Source of the DNA: Deltaproteobacteria bacterium
GTDB taxonomy: Bacteria > Desulfobacterota > Desulfofervidia > Desulfofervidales > DG-60
Length of the DNA stretch: 16,103 bases
Direction: 5' to 3'
Assembly: GCA_021163945.1 (NCBI GenBank)
Contig: JAGGTC010000160.1
Span: 1-16,103, forward strand
The translations under genes were made by a program, and so were the position numbers. Shown piece after piece: positions 1-5,949 of the stretch; positions within the stretch are counted from its first letter, which is position 1, and every line of letters begins with the position of its first letter. The notes beneath the pieces were generated by a model. The model saw nothing but the letters and a program-made list of their open reading frames with translations. It was not told where the DNA came from and did no database searches.

Positions 1-63
1 CAAGGAAAGGATATAGTAGAGATAGGGCCAATTGAAAAGCCAATTAGAAGAGTAATAAATTGA
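1..63 (+). CDS. C-terminal end of an unidentified upstream gene (partial)
   Basis: Frame 1 is open from the first base for 20 codons and stops at TGA 61-63. The visible tail reads as a basic, hydrophilic C-terminus ending in PIEKPIRRVIN. The stop overlaps the TTG start of the next gene by four bases (TTGA), a coupling arrangement that favours real translation. In many anaerobes an NrdG-type activase follows the class III ribonucleotide reductase nrdD, but this tail lacks the cysteine-rich ending expected of NrdD, so I do not assign it. Too little is in the window to name the product. Confidence 0.5.
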   Translation, partial: QGKDIVEIGPIEKPIRRVIN

Positions 64-725
64 ATATTGCTGGTCTTACACCATTTTCTAGCATAGACTT
101 TGAGGGGAGGCTCTCGGCAGTAGTCTATACCCAAGGGTGCAATTTTAATTGTATTTATTGTCACAATTATCAATTGATAAAGAGGAAAAATACACCTCTT
201 TCCTTAGAATCACTTTTTGAGTTTATAAAACTTAGAAAAAGGATACTAGATAGTGTGGTGATTTCTGGGGGCGAGCCCACCCTGCACAAGGACTTGCCTA
301 ATTTTTGTGAAAGGTTAAAAAACCTTGGTCTATCTGTAAAAATAGACACAAATGGCACATCTCCACTTATGTTAAATCTCCTTACCTCTAAAGGCCTGAT
401 AGATTATATAGCCATGGATATCAAGGCCCCTTTTCATAAATACAAAGAGATTATAAAAACAGAATTTCCTACAGAAATTATTAAAACATCTATGGAATTT
501 ATAAAGTCTAGCAATATTCCCCATGAGTTTCGAACCACTGTCCATAGTGAGTTATTGAGCCTCTCTGACCTAGAGGAGATAATCCAGTTGGTAGGCAGTA
601 AGCACAAACTTTATTTTCAAATTGCCAATCCTACCCCCTTATTTAAGGTGCCTAATAGGTATACAAGGGAGACATTAAATGCATTCATTAGTAAGTTTCC
701 AGATTTTAGATTGGCTATAAGATAG
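60..725 (+). CDS. nrdG: radical SAM protein, anaerobic ribonucleotide reductase activating protein (NrdG-like)
   Basis: This is a 221-residue radical-SAM enzyme. The cluster-binding CxxxCxxC motif is at Cys27, Cys31 and Cys34 (CNFNCIYCHN), and the SAM-contacting GGEP motif is at residues 70-73. An N-terminal MNIAGLTPFSSIDFEG segment is typical of the NrdG2-type family that installs the glycyl radical on class III ribonucleotide reductase, giving oxygen-free dNTP synthesis in the cytoplasm. The start is TTG at 60, overlapping the stop of the upstream frame by four bases, so it is probably translationally coupled. The gene ends one base before the stop of the convergent permease gene. The partner reductase is not visible. 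A glycyl-radical activase for another enzyme or a related radical-SAM protein is the main alternative. Confidence 0.82.
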   Translation: MNIAGLTPFSSIDFEGRLSAVVYTQGCNFNCIYCHNYQLIKRKNTPLSLESLFEFIKLRKRILDSVVISGGEPTLHKDLPNFCERLKNLGLSVKIDTNGTSPLMLNLLTSKGLIDYIAMDIKAPFHKYKEIIKTEFPTEIIKTSMEFIKSSNIPHEFRTTVHSELLSLSDLEEIIQLVGSKHKLYFQIANPTPLFKVPNRYTRETLNAFISKFPDFRLAIR

Positions 726-726
726 C

Positions 727-1503
727 TCATCCTGGTAGGTAGGATATGACAGAGATAATAATGTCTAAAATAAAGCAATAAAATAGGCAGTATATAGCGG
801 CATCAGATATATTATTTTTTCCTTCTTTAAGTCCCTGGTAAATGCTTATTGTGGCAATTATTAAGGCAAAAATTATTGCCTTTATGATGCTCAGTGCAAA
901 ATCCGATATATTAATGGCCTGGGTTAGGCTGTCATAAAATGAGGGAAAGGGTATCTCTGCTATAAGATTGGCAAGCAGATAACCACCCAGCAGGGAGGTA
1001 ATGTCAAAATAGATAAGTAAAGATGGGATGCAAATCATAATGGCCCAAAACCTAGGTAATATGTTAAGGCGGATACCTTCATCAGATATATCCAATCTCC
1101 CAATGCTGTTCATGTGTCCTATATCACTTGTGACAGATACCCCACTACTGAGGATAACAAAAATTGCAGGTATAAATGCACTTAATTCTTTAATGATTAC
1201 AGTGTTTAATGTAGCTCCTAGATTTCCTAGACCCATTGCCTTGGCAATTTGGTGGTGAATCTGCAAGATGGCAAGCATACCTAACAGGAGCCCTATTATT
1301 GTGAAAATAAAGATGTTTTTTATACCACTTTCATATATTTGCTGAACTAATCTTTGATAAAATTTATCCCTTTCTCCATTTTTCAGGGTAAAGGAGATGC
1401 GGATTAAATAGGCACAAAATGCAATCAGATTTAGTAGATAGTGTATATGTCTTATAAAACTATTTCCTATTGCCCCTATTGGATATAGGGCATTTCTAAG
1501 CAT
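727..1503 (-). CDS. MlaE-family ABC transporter permease (divergent, orphan)
   Basis: A hydrophobic protein of about 258 residues with five to six predicted membrane segments. It has the MlaE/YrbE permease layout: an amphipathic N-terminus, then a core with a small-residue motif around TSDIG and GHMNSIGRLDISDEGIRL, matching the family pattern of a G-rich segment followed by ExG-M and a (D/E)Q-(I/L)DAL-like stretch. MlaE is the inner-membrane permease of phospholipid-transport systems that work with an ATPase (MlaF) and an MCE protein (MlaD). Neither is visible nearby, and the usual AAELG/EQIDAL residues are changed. An upstream ATG at 1518 would add five residues. I prefer ATG 1501-1503 because an AGAGAG element lies just before it. 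The stop is one base from the nrdG-like stop. Confidence in the family is good; whether it moves lipid is unknown. Confidence 0.72.
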   Translation of the reverse strand: MLRNALYPIGAIGNSFIRHIHYLLNLIAFCAYLIRISFTLKNGERDKFYQRLVQQIYESGIKNIFIFTIIGLLLGMLAILQIHHQIAKAMGLGNLGATLNTVIIKELSAFIPAIFVILSSGVSVTSDIGHMNSIGRLDISDEGIRLNILPRFWAIMICIPSLLIYFDITSLLGGYLLANLIAEIPFPSFYDSLTQAINISDFALSIIKAIIFALIIATISIYQGLKEGKNNISDAAIYCLFYCFILDIIISVISYLPG

Positions 1504-1508
1504 GCATC

Positions 1509-1537
1509 TCTCTAACATATAGCTTATGCTAAGTCAA
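1509..1537 (-). promoter_or_regulatory. candidate promoter of the mlaE-like gene
   Basis: On the minus strand TTGACT (1537-1532) is followed by 17 bases and TAGAGA (1514-1509). Five bases later comes the ATG at 1503. The -35 is good but the -10 matches only three of six consensus positions, and the same AGAGA could instead serve as a Shine-Dalgarno site, so this is a weak call. Confidence 0.35.
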
Positions 1538-1538
1538 C

Positions 1539-1568
1539 TTGACAGCACTTATGGAATTATGGTAGTTT
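1539..1568 (+). promoter_or_regulatory. candidate pyrB promoter
   Basis: A perfect -35 TTGACA (1539-1544) is followed by 18 bases and TAGTTT (1563-1568), preceded by TG at 1560-1561 (extended -10). Transcription would begin near 1575, giving a leader of about 60 bases that contains the terminator hairpin. Its -35 lies back to back with the -35 of the divergent mlaE-like gene in the inverted repeat GTCAACTTGAC. Confidence 0.6.
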
Positions 1569-1584
1569 AGGGGTGGTGAAGGTA

Positions 1585-1632
1585 ATGTGTTCAAAGCGGA
1601 GGCCTCCTTGTAAGGAGGCCATTTTTTTGTAG
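1585..1632 (+). CDS. putative pyrB leader peptide (15 residues)
   Basis: ATG 1585 opens a 15-codon frame (MCSKRRPPCKEAIFL) ending at TAG 1630-1632, four bases before the pyrB ATG. An AGGGG element at 1569-1573 could serve as ribosome site. The frame runs through both arms of the terminator hairpin and its U-tract, so a translating ribosome would melt the terminator. This is the layout of the enterobacterial pyrBI leader, where the leader ORF also crosses the attenuator and ends just before pyrB. pyrB itself has no well-spaced Shine-Dalgarno, so coupling to this ORF is plausible. A chance ORF of this size cannot be excluded. Confidence 0.4.
   Translation: MCSKRRPPCKEAIFL
1601..1628 (+). terminator. 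intrinsic terminator in the pyrB leader (putative attenuator)
   Basis: A perfect 9-bp GC-rich stem, GGCCTCCTT (1601-1609) with AAGGAGGCC (1612-1620), has a 2-base nominal loop (pairs at the top will open) and is followed by A and seven T (1621-1628). It lies nine bases upstream of the pyrB start and points in the pyrB direction. The upstream neighbour is divergent, so the only transcript it can sensibly end is that of pyrB, which indicates attenuation. Confidence 0.85.
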
Positions 1633-1636
1633 GTAG

Positions 1637-2566
1637 ATGCTTAATCGTCTTGAGAGAAAACACTTACTAGGAATTGAGGATTTAACAAGGGAAGAGATAG
1701 AATTTATTATTTACACAGCCGAAAATCTAAAAGAGATCTCCTCTAGAGATATTAAAAAGGTACCTACACTCCGAGGCAAGACAATAATCAGTTTTTTTTA
1801 TGAACCAAGTACAAGGACAAGGACATCGTTTGAAATTGCTGCAAAGAGGCTCAGTGCTGATACAATAAGCATATCTGCCAGCTCAAGTAGCATTGTAAAG
1901 GGGGAGAGTTTAATAGATACGGCCAGAAATATTGAGGCCATGATGCCAGATGTGTTGATTATCAGGTACCCATATGCTGGTGCACCCCACTTTTTGGCAA
2001 GGCATTTGGATACATCAATAATTAACGCCGGGGATGGAATGCATGAGCACCCTACCCAGGCACTGTTAGATGTAATGACAGTAAAGGAAAAAAAGGGGAG
2101 GATAGAGGGATTAGAGATAGTTATAATTGGAGACATTGCCCATAGCAGGGTAGCCCGTTCTGACATATTGGCCTTTACAAAGCTAGGGGCAAGGGTAAGG
2201 GTAAGTGGGCCACCAAGTTTGATCCCACCCTATATAGAGGCCCTGGGGGCAGATTATTATCAGGACATTGAGGATGCCTTGATTGGGGCAGATGTAGTGA
2301 TTGCCCTAAGGGTGCAGAGAGAGAGGCAAAAGCAGGTATTCTTTCCTGACACAAGGGAATATTTTATCCGCTTTGGTCTAAACAAAAGGCGTCTTGGCCT
2401 AACCAAGGAGGATGCACTCTTTATGCACCCAGGCCCTGTAAATTGGGGTGTAGAATTGGATCCAGAGATTATGGAATTGCCACGTACTATAATATTGGAC
2501 CAGGTAAGCAATGGTGTAGCTATAAGGATGGCAGTACTTTATTTATTGGCAGGCTCAAAGACCTAG
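1637..2566 (+). CDS. pyrB: aspartate carbamoyltransferase catalytic subunit
   Basis: PyrB condenses carbamoyl phosphate with L-aspartate to N-carbamoyl-aspartate, the committed step of pyrimidine synthesis in the cytoplasm. The 309-residue length is standard. Visible family motifs are the carbamoyl-phosphate loop STRTRT (58-63), the SxxxKGES loop near 85-91, HPTQALLD (138-145), the aspartate-domain RxQxER (225-230) and HPGP (264-267). After HPGP the family commonly reads (M/V)NRGVE; here it is VNWGVE with Trp270 in place of Arg, a small oddity. No pyrC or pyrI follows; the next gene is convergent and overlaps the stop by four bases (CTAG). Expression is likely controlled by the leader hairpin immediately upstream. 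Identity is very secure. Confidence 0.96.
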   Translation: MLNRLERKHLLGIEDLTREEIEFIIYTAENLKEISSRDIKKVPTLRGKTIISFFYEPSTRTRTSFEIAAKRLSADTISISASSSSIVKGESLIDTARNIEAMMPDVLIIRYPYAGAPHFLARHLDTSIINAGDGMHEHPTQALLDVMTVKEKKGRIEGLEIVIIGDIAHSRVARSDILAFTKLGARVRVSGPPSLIPPYIEALGADYYQDIEDALIGADVVIALRVQRERQKQVFFPDTREYFIRFGLNKRRLGLTKEDALFMHPGPVNWGVELDPEIMELPRTIILDQVSNGVAIRMAVLYLLAGSKT

Positions 2567-3423
2567 TGTCCAAAAAGATAGATCATCATACAGCCAAGGC
2601 ACATTAGGGCCGTAGCAAAGAGGCGGATACCAAAGTATTCTTCCTTAAAAAAGATGCCACCATAGATTACACCAAAAAGTGGGCTTAATCTTTTTACAGA
2701 AATCATATAAACTGCCTCTATCTTACTTATGGCAATCACATGACTTATAATCATAAGTGCTACAAAGAGGCCTATTGACATTGCCTTTAAGAGAGATAAC
2801 CCATCAAAACGAAGGCCTGGTTTATCTAAAACAAATGGCGTAAAGATAATGGCTAGGCCTATATAATAGAATGGCCCAAAGAATAGGGGGCTTGAGTGTA
2901 AGATGGCAAACTTGCCTAGGGCCGATGTTATGGCATAGATAAAAGAGACAAGGAGCATAAGCCAAGAACCTTTTTCTCTTATTATACCCCTCATTATAGT
3001 AGGGATGTCCTTTCCCTTTGGTAAATAGAGCAGATAAGTGCCAAAAAATATAAGGATTATACCTAGGATGCCAAAAATATTTGGGCTTTCATGAAGAAAG
3101 AGCCAGCCTGTGAAGATGAGGAATACCGGGGTAAAGGAGAGGAATGGGAGGCTTAAGGAGAGAGGGGATAGCTTTATAGCCAGCATATAGAGGATGAGGG
3201 CAGTGACCTCTAGGGGATAGAGGACAGCCAGACTGAGCCAAAATTGTGTGTCTAGCCTTGGCCATGGCAAAAATAAGAGTATGGGGAGCAAAAAGGGCAA
3301 TGCAGAGACTGCCCTTATGCCACTCATCCTTAAGGCAGGGAGTTTGGAAAAAAAGAGTTTTGTCAGGGCATCTGCTGTGGCCAAGGAGATTGCAGAGAAG
3401 ATACTTAAGAATAGCCAATCCAC
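2563..3423 (-). CDS. EamA/DMT-family membrane transporter
   Basis: About ten hydrophobic segments arranged as two five-helix EamA repeats, a length near 286 residues and small-residue-rich helices place it in the drug/metabolite transporter superfamily, inner-membrane exporters of amino acids, nucleosides or other metabolites. The second repeat ends with the typical SPLFGVIYGGIFFKEEYFGIR segment, equivalent to the family's P-x-(6)-E-x-(2)-G pattern. Substrate cannot be told. A longer frame begins at TTG 3447, but a TTGACA-17-TAGATT promoter lies across that start, so transcription would begin near 3425. I therefore choose GTG 3421-3423, which starts directly before the first helix. The gene is apparently monocistronic and overlaps the pyrB stop by four bases. 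Confidence 0.85.
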   Translation of the reverse strand: MDWLFLSIFSAISLATADALTKLFFSKLPALRMSGIRAVSALPFLLPILLFLPWPRLDTQFWLSLAVLYPLEVTALILYMLAIKLSPLSLSLPFLSFTPVFLIFTGWLFLHESPNIFGILGIILIFFGTYLLYLPKGKDIPTIMRGIIREKGSWLMLLVSFIYAITSALGKFAILHSSPLFFGPFYYIGLAIIFTPFVLDKPGLRFDGLSLLKAMSIGLFVALMIISHVIAISKIEAVYMISVKRLSPLFGVIYGGIFFKEEYFGIRLFATALMCLGCMMIYLFGH

Positions 3424-3431
3424 AAATAAAG

Positions 3432-3460
3432 AATCTATTTTCCCCAAACCAGCCTGTCAA
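3432..3460 (-). promoter_or_regulatory. promoter of the EamA transporter gene (predicts leaderless mRNA)
   Basis: On the minus strand, perfect TTGACA (3460-3455), a 17-base spacer and TAGATT (3437-3432, four of six consensus positions). The GTG start at 3423 follows the -10 by eight bases, so the transcript would have no or only one to two untranslated bases. Confidence 0.6.
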
Positions 3461-3475
3461 TAGTAAAATTGTGAC

Positions 3476-3504
3476 TTGTACTAATAAAGAAAGTGTGGTA
3501 TCTT
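3476..3504 (+). promoter_or_regulatory. candidate promoter of the xseA-dxs operon
   Basis: TTGTAC (3476-3481), 17 bases, TATCTT (3499-3504), then eight bases to the xseA ATG. The -35 is weak (TTG only). The AAAGAAGA just before the ATG looks like a weak Shine-Dalgarno but would lie mostly upstream of the predicted start of transcription. It faces away from the EamA promoter. Confidence 0.4.
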
Positions 3505-3512
3505 AAAGAAGA

Positions 3513-4802
3513 ATGAAGCAGGCCCCACTCTTTTCTGTCCCTCAGTCCCATGTTTATACTGTCAGTGAGTTGACCCTGGCCATAAGGTACCTCTTGGAGC
3601 AAAATTTTCCCCTTGTTTGGGTGGAGGGGGAGATCTCCAATGCCAGACGCCCCCCTTCAGGTCACTTTTATTTCACCTTAAAGGACAATAGGGCACAAAT
3701 TAAGGCTGTCCTATTTAAGAATCAGCTTCCCTGGCTAAAGTTTAGACCAGAGGATGGCATTAAGGTCATCTGCCAGGGCCGTATTAGTACATATGAGCCA
3801 AGGGGGGAGTATCAAATCATCATAGAGTATTTAGAGCCAAAGGGATATGGTGCACTTCAGCTTGCATTTGAGCAGTTAAAGAAAAAACTAATGGATGAGG
3901 GGCTCTTTTATAAAAAGAGGCCCCTACCCTGTCTGCCTTCGCATATTGCTGTTGTTACATCGCCAGTGGGTGCAGCTATTAGAGACTTCTTGAGGATTTT
4001 ACTAAAAAGCTCCCCAAATATAGCTGTCAGGATCTACCCAGTAAAGGTCCAGGGAGAGGGGGCAGCAGAACAAATTGCTGAGGCCATCTATGATTTAAAT
4101 AGGATGAACTGGGCAGATATAATAGTCTTGACTAGGGGAGGGGGCTCCTTAGAGGATCTATGGGCATTTAATGAAGAGATAGTGGCCAGGGCCATCTATG
4201 CCTCCAAGATCCCAGTTATATCTGCTGTAGGCCATGAAGTGGATTTTACTATCTCTGATATGGTAGCCGATCTGAGGGCACCTACCCCCTCTGCCGCGGC
4301 TGAGATCATCATTAAAAGGAGAGAGGATTTAGAAAAAAAATTAAAAGAGTGGAAAGGCTCCCTGTTACAGGCCTTAAATAAGCAGAGGATTAATAGTTAT
4401 TCCCTCTATTTAGACGACCTCTCCCAATCGCTCCTAAAGATTATAGCCCGTTTTGTAGCCTATAAGAAGACATCATTAAAAAATCTAAAAGAGCGGTTTT
4501 TTGCCACCCATCCCAAAAGGCAAATAATAAACTACAGAGAGGCAATAAAGAAAGATAAAAGGACATTGATAACCTACTTTAAAGGTCATCTAAAGGGGCT
4601 AAATCAATACTGCCAAGAGCTAAATCACCGCCTAAATGCGCTTGACCCCCTGGCTGTACTCAAAAGGGGTTATGCCTTGGCCTTTACACTTCCTAAGAGA
4701 CAAATAATTAGGTCAGCCAATCAGGTAAGAAAAGGAGACGAAGTTTTAATAAAGGTAGCCCAAGGTGAAATAAGGTCTAAAGTAGAAGATATAAAGGAGT
4801 AA
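3513..4802 (+). CDS. xseA: exodeoxyribonuclease VII large subunit
   Basis: XseA is the catalytic subunit of exonuclease VII, which degrades single-stranded DNA from both ends to oligonucleotides in mismatch and damage repair. The 429-residue protein has an N-terminal OB-fold (about 14-110, VYTVSELT...VWVEGEISN...GHFYFTLKD) and the catalytic core with TSPVGAAIRD (about 149-158), GGGSLEDLW (about 210-218) and GHEVDFTISDMVADLRAPTPSAAAE (about 241-265), all family hallmarks. A long charged coiled-coil region and the C-terminal RGYAL segment follow. The gene leads an operon: xseB starts two bases after its stop. Full length, no damage seen. Confidence 0.96.
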   Translation: MKQAPLFSVPQSHVYTVSELTLAIRYLLEQNFPLVWVEGEISNARRPPSGHFYFTLKDNRAQIKAVLFKNQLPWLKFRPEDGIKVICQGRISTYEPRGEYQIIIEYLEPKGYGALQLAFEQLKKKLMDEGLFYKKRPLPCLPSHIAVVTSPVGAAIRDFLRILLKSSPNIAVRIYPVKVQGEGAAEQIAEAIYDLNRMNWADIIVLTRGGGSLEDLWAFNEEIVARAIYASKIPVISAVGHEVDFTISDMVADLRAPTPSAAAEIIIKRREDLEKKLKEWKGSLLQALNKQRINSYSLYLDDLSQSLLKIIARFVAYKKTSLKNLKERFFATHPKRQIINYREAIKKDKRTLITYFKGHLKGLNQYCQELNHRLNALDPLAVLKRGYALAFTLPKRQIIRSANQVRKGDEVLIKVAQGEIRSKVEDIKE

Positions 4803-4804
4803 AG

Positions 4805-5044
4805 ATGAAATTTGAGGATGCCATAAGTAGGATAGAGGAGATTATCAAAAAACTAGAGACAGGGGAGATACCTTTAGAAGAGTCCCTTAAATTGTTTGAG
4901 GAGGGCATAAATTTAATAAACTTTTGTCAGAAAAAATTAAATGAGGTGGAGCAGAAGGTTGAAATCTTGGTAAAGAATGAAGGTGGGGAGGTTGAGACAA
5001 GGCCATTTGACCCTAGCCTAGGCCGCACCGAACCACAAATGTAA
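4805..5044 (+). CDS. xseB: exodeoxyribonuclease VII small subunit
   Basis: A 79-residue helical protein with the signature sequence FEDAISRIEEIIKKLE followed by G-(E)-IPLEESLKLFEEG, the XseB consensus. XseB assembles in several copies around the helical arm of XseA and is needed for exonuclease VII activity. AAGGAG at 4794-4799, inside the end of xseA, is a good Shine-Dalgarno for the ATG at 4805. The gene sits two bases from xseA and two bases from ispA, so translation is probably coupled along the operon. Confidence 0.94.
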   Translation: MKFEDAISRIEEIIKKLETGEIPLEESLKLFEEGINLINFCQKKLNEVEQKVEILVKNEGGEVETRPFDPSLGRTEPQM

Positions 5045-5046
5045 TA

Positions 5047-5949
5047 ATGAATAGGCTATTTGACCTAAAGGCATATTTAAAAGAAAAGAGGACACTGGTA
5101 GAGGAGGCACTAGAGCAATATCTGCCCAAAAGGGAGGGTACTTACCAGCTGATCGTTGATGCGATGCGTTATAGCCTATTTGCTGGGGGAAAGAGGTTGC
5201 GGCCTATCTTGTGTTTAACTGCGACCGAGGTTGTAGGTGGTGATTTAAGGGTATCCCTGCCGGTGGCCTGTGCCATAGAACTTATCCATACCTATTCCCT
5301 AATCCACGATGACCTACCTGCTATGGATGATGATGATCTAAGGAGGGGAAAGCCTACTAGCCATAAGGTATTTGGAGAGGCATTGGCCATCCTTGCAGGC
5401 GATGCCTTATTAACAGAGGCCTTCTATCTACTCACCCACCCAAAGTTTACCCACTCCATCCCAGATGCCTCTTTAATTAGGGTGATTCACTTAATTGCTG
5501 AGGCATCTGGATTTAGGGGGATGGTTGGAGGACAGGTAATAGATCTAAAGGCCACAGGAAAAAAGATAAATGCCAAGGAATTAGAGACCATGGACAGACA
5601 CAAGACAGGCGCCCTAATTGTAGCTTCTGTAAAAAGTGGTGCCATCTTGGGGGGTGGAACAAAGGAACAGATTGAATCATTAGGCAAATATGGCTATCAC
5701 ATAGGCCTGGCCTTTCAGATTGTAGATGATGTATTGGATATTGAGGGTACAACCATAGAGTTGGGAAAGGAGGCAAAGGCAGATCAAAAAATGAAAAAAT
5801 CTACTTACCCAAGCATCCTAGGGCTTGAGAGGGCAAAGGAATTGGCATCACTCCACATCAGGCATGCTATAGACTCCTTAAAAGGATTTGGAGATGAGGC
5901 AGAACCATTGCGGGCCATTGCCTACTATATTAAGGATAGAAGAAGGTAA
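5047..5949 (+). CDS. ispA: polyprenyl (farnesyl-type) diphosphate synthase
   Basis: A trans-isoprenyl diphosphate synthase that condenses isopentenyl diphosphate with allylic diphosphates to C15, or possibly C20, products for quinones and undecaprenyl phosphate. The 300-residue protein shows GGKRLRP (47-53), the first Asp-rich motif DDLPAMD (88-94), GGQVIDL (161-167), the second Asp-rich motif DDVLD (227-231) and KSTYPS near 251. The spacer in the first motif (DDxxxxD) is the bacterial FPP-synthase type. Position between xseB and dxs is the classic arrangement. Exact chain length cannot be fixed from sequence inspection alone, so farnesyl or geranylgeranyl diphosphate synthase are both possible. 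Confidence 0.93.
   Translation: MNRLFDLKAYLKEKRTLVEEALEQYLPKREGTYQLIVDAMRYSLFAGGKRLRPILCLTATEVVGGDLRVSLPVACAIELIHTYSLIHDDLPAMDDDDLRRGKPTSHKVFGEALAILAGDALLTEAFYLLTHPKFTHSIPDASLIRVIHLIAEASGFRGMVGGQVIDLKATGKKINAKELETMDRHKTGALIVASVKSGAILGGGTKEQIESLGKYGYHIGLAFQIVDDVLDIEGTTIELGKEAKADQKMKKSTYPSILGLERAKELASLHIRHAIDSLKGFGDEAEPLRAIAYYIKDRRR

Noticed and set aside
1..63. Assignment of the upstream partial gene to nrdD
   Set aside because: The visible tail lacks the cysteine-rich C-terminus of class III reductases; neighbourhood alone is not enough.
3089..3460. 123-residue minus-strand ORF and two plus-strand ORFs (3246-3506) over the 5' part of the EamA gene
   Set aside because: They are other-frame shadows of the transporter, which has clear membrane helices; their translations are low-complexity and carry no motif.
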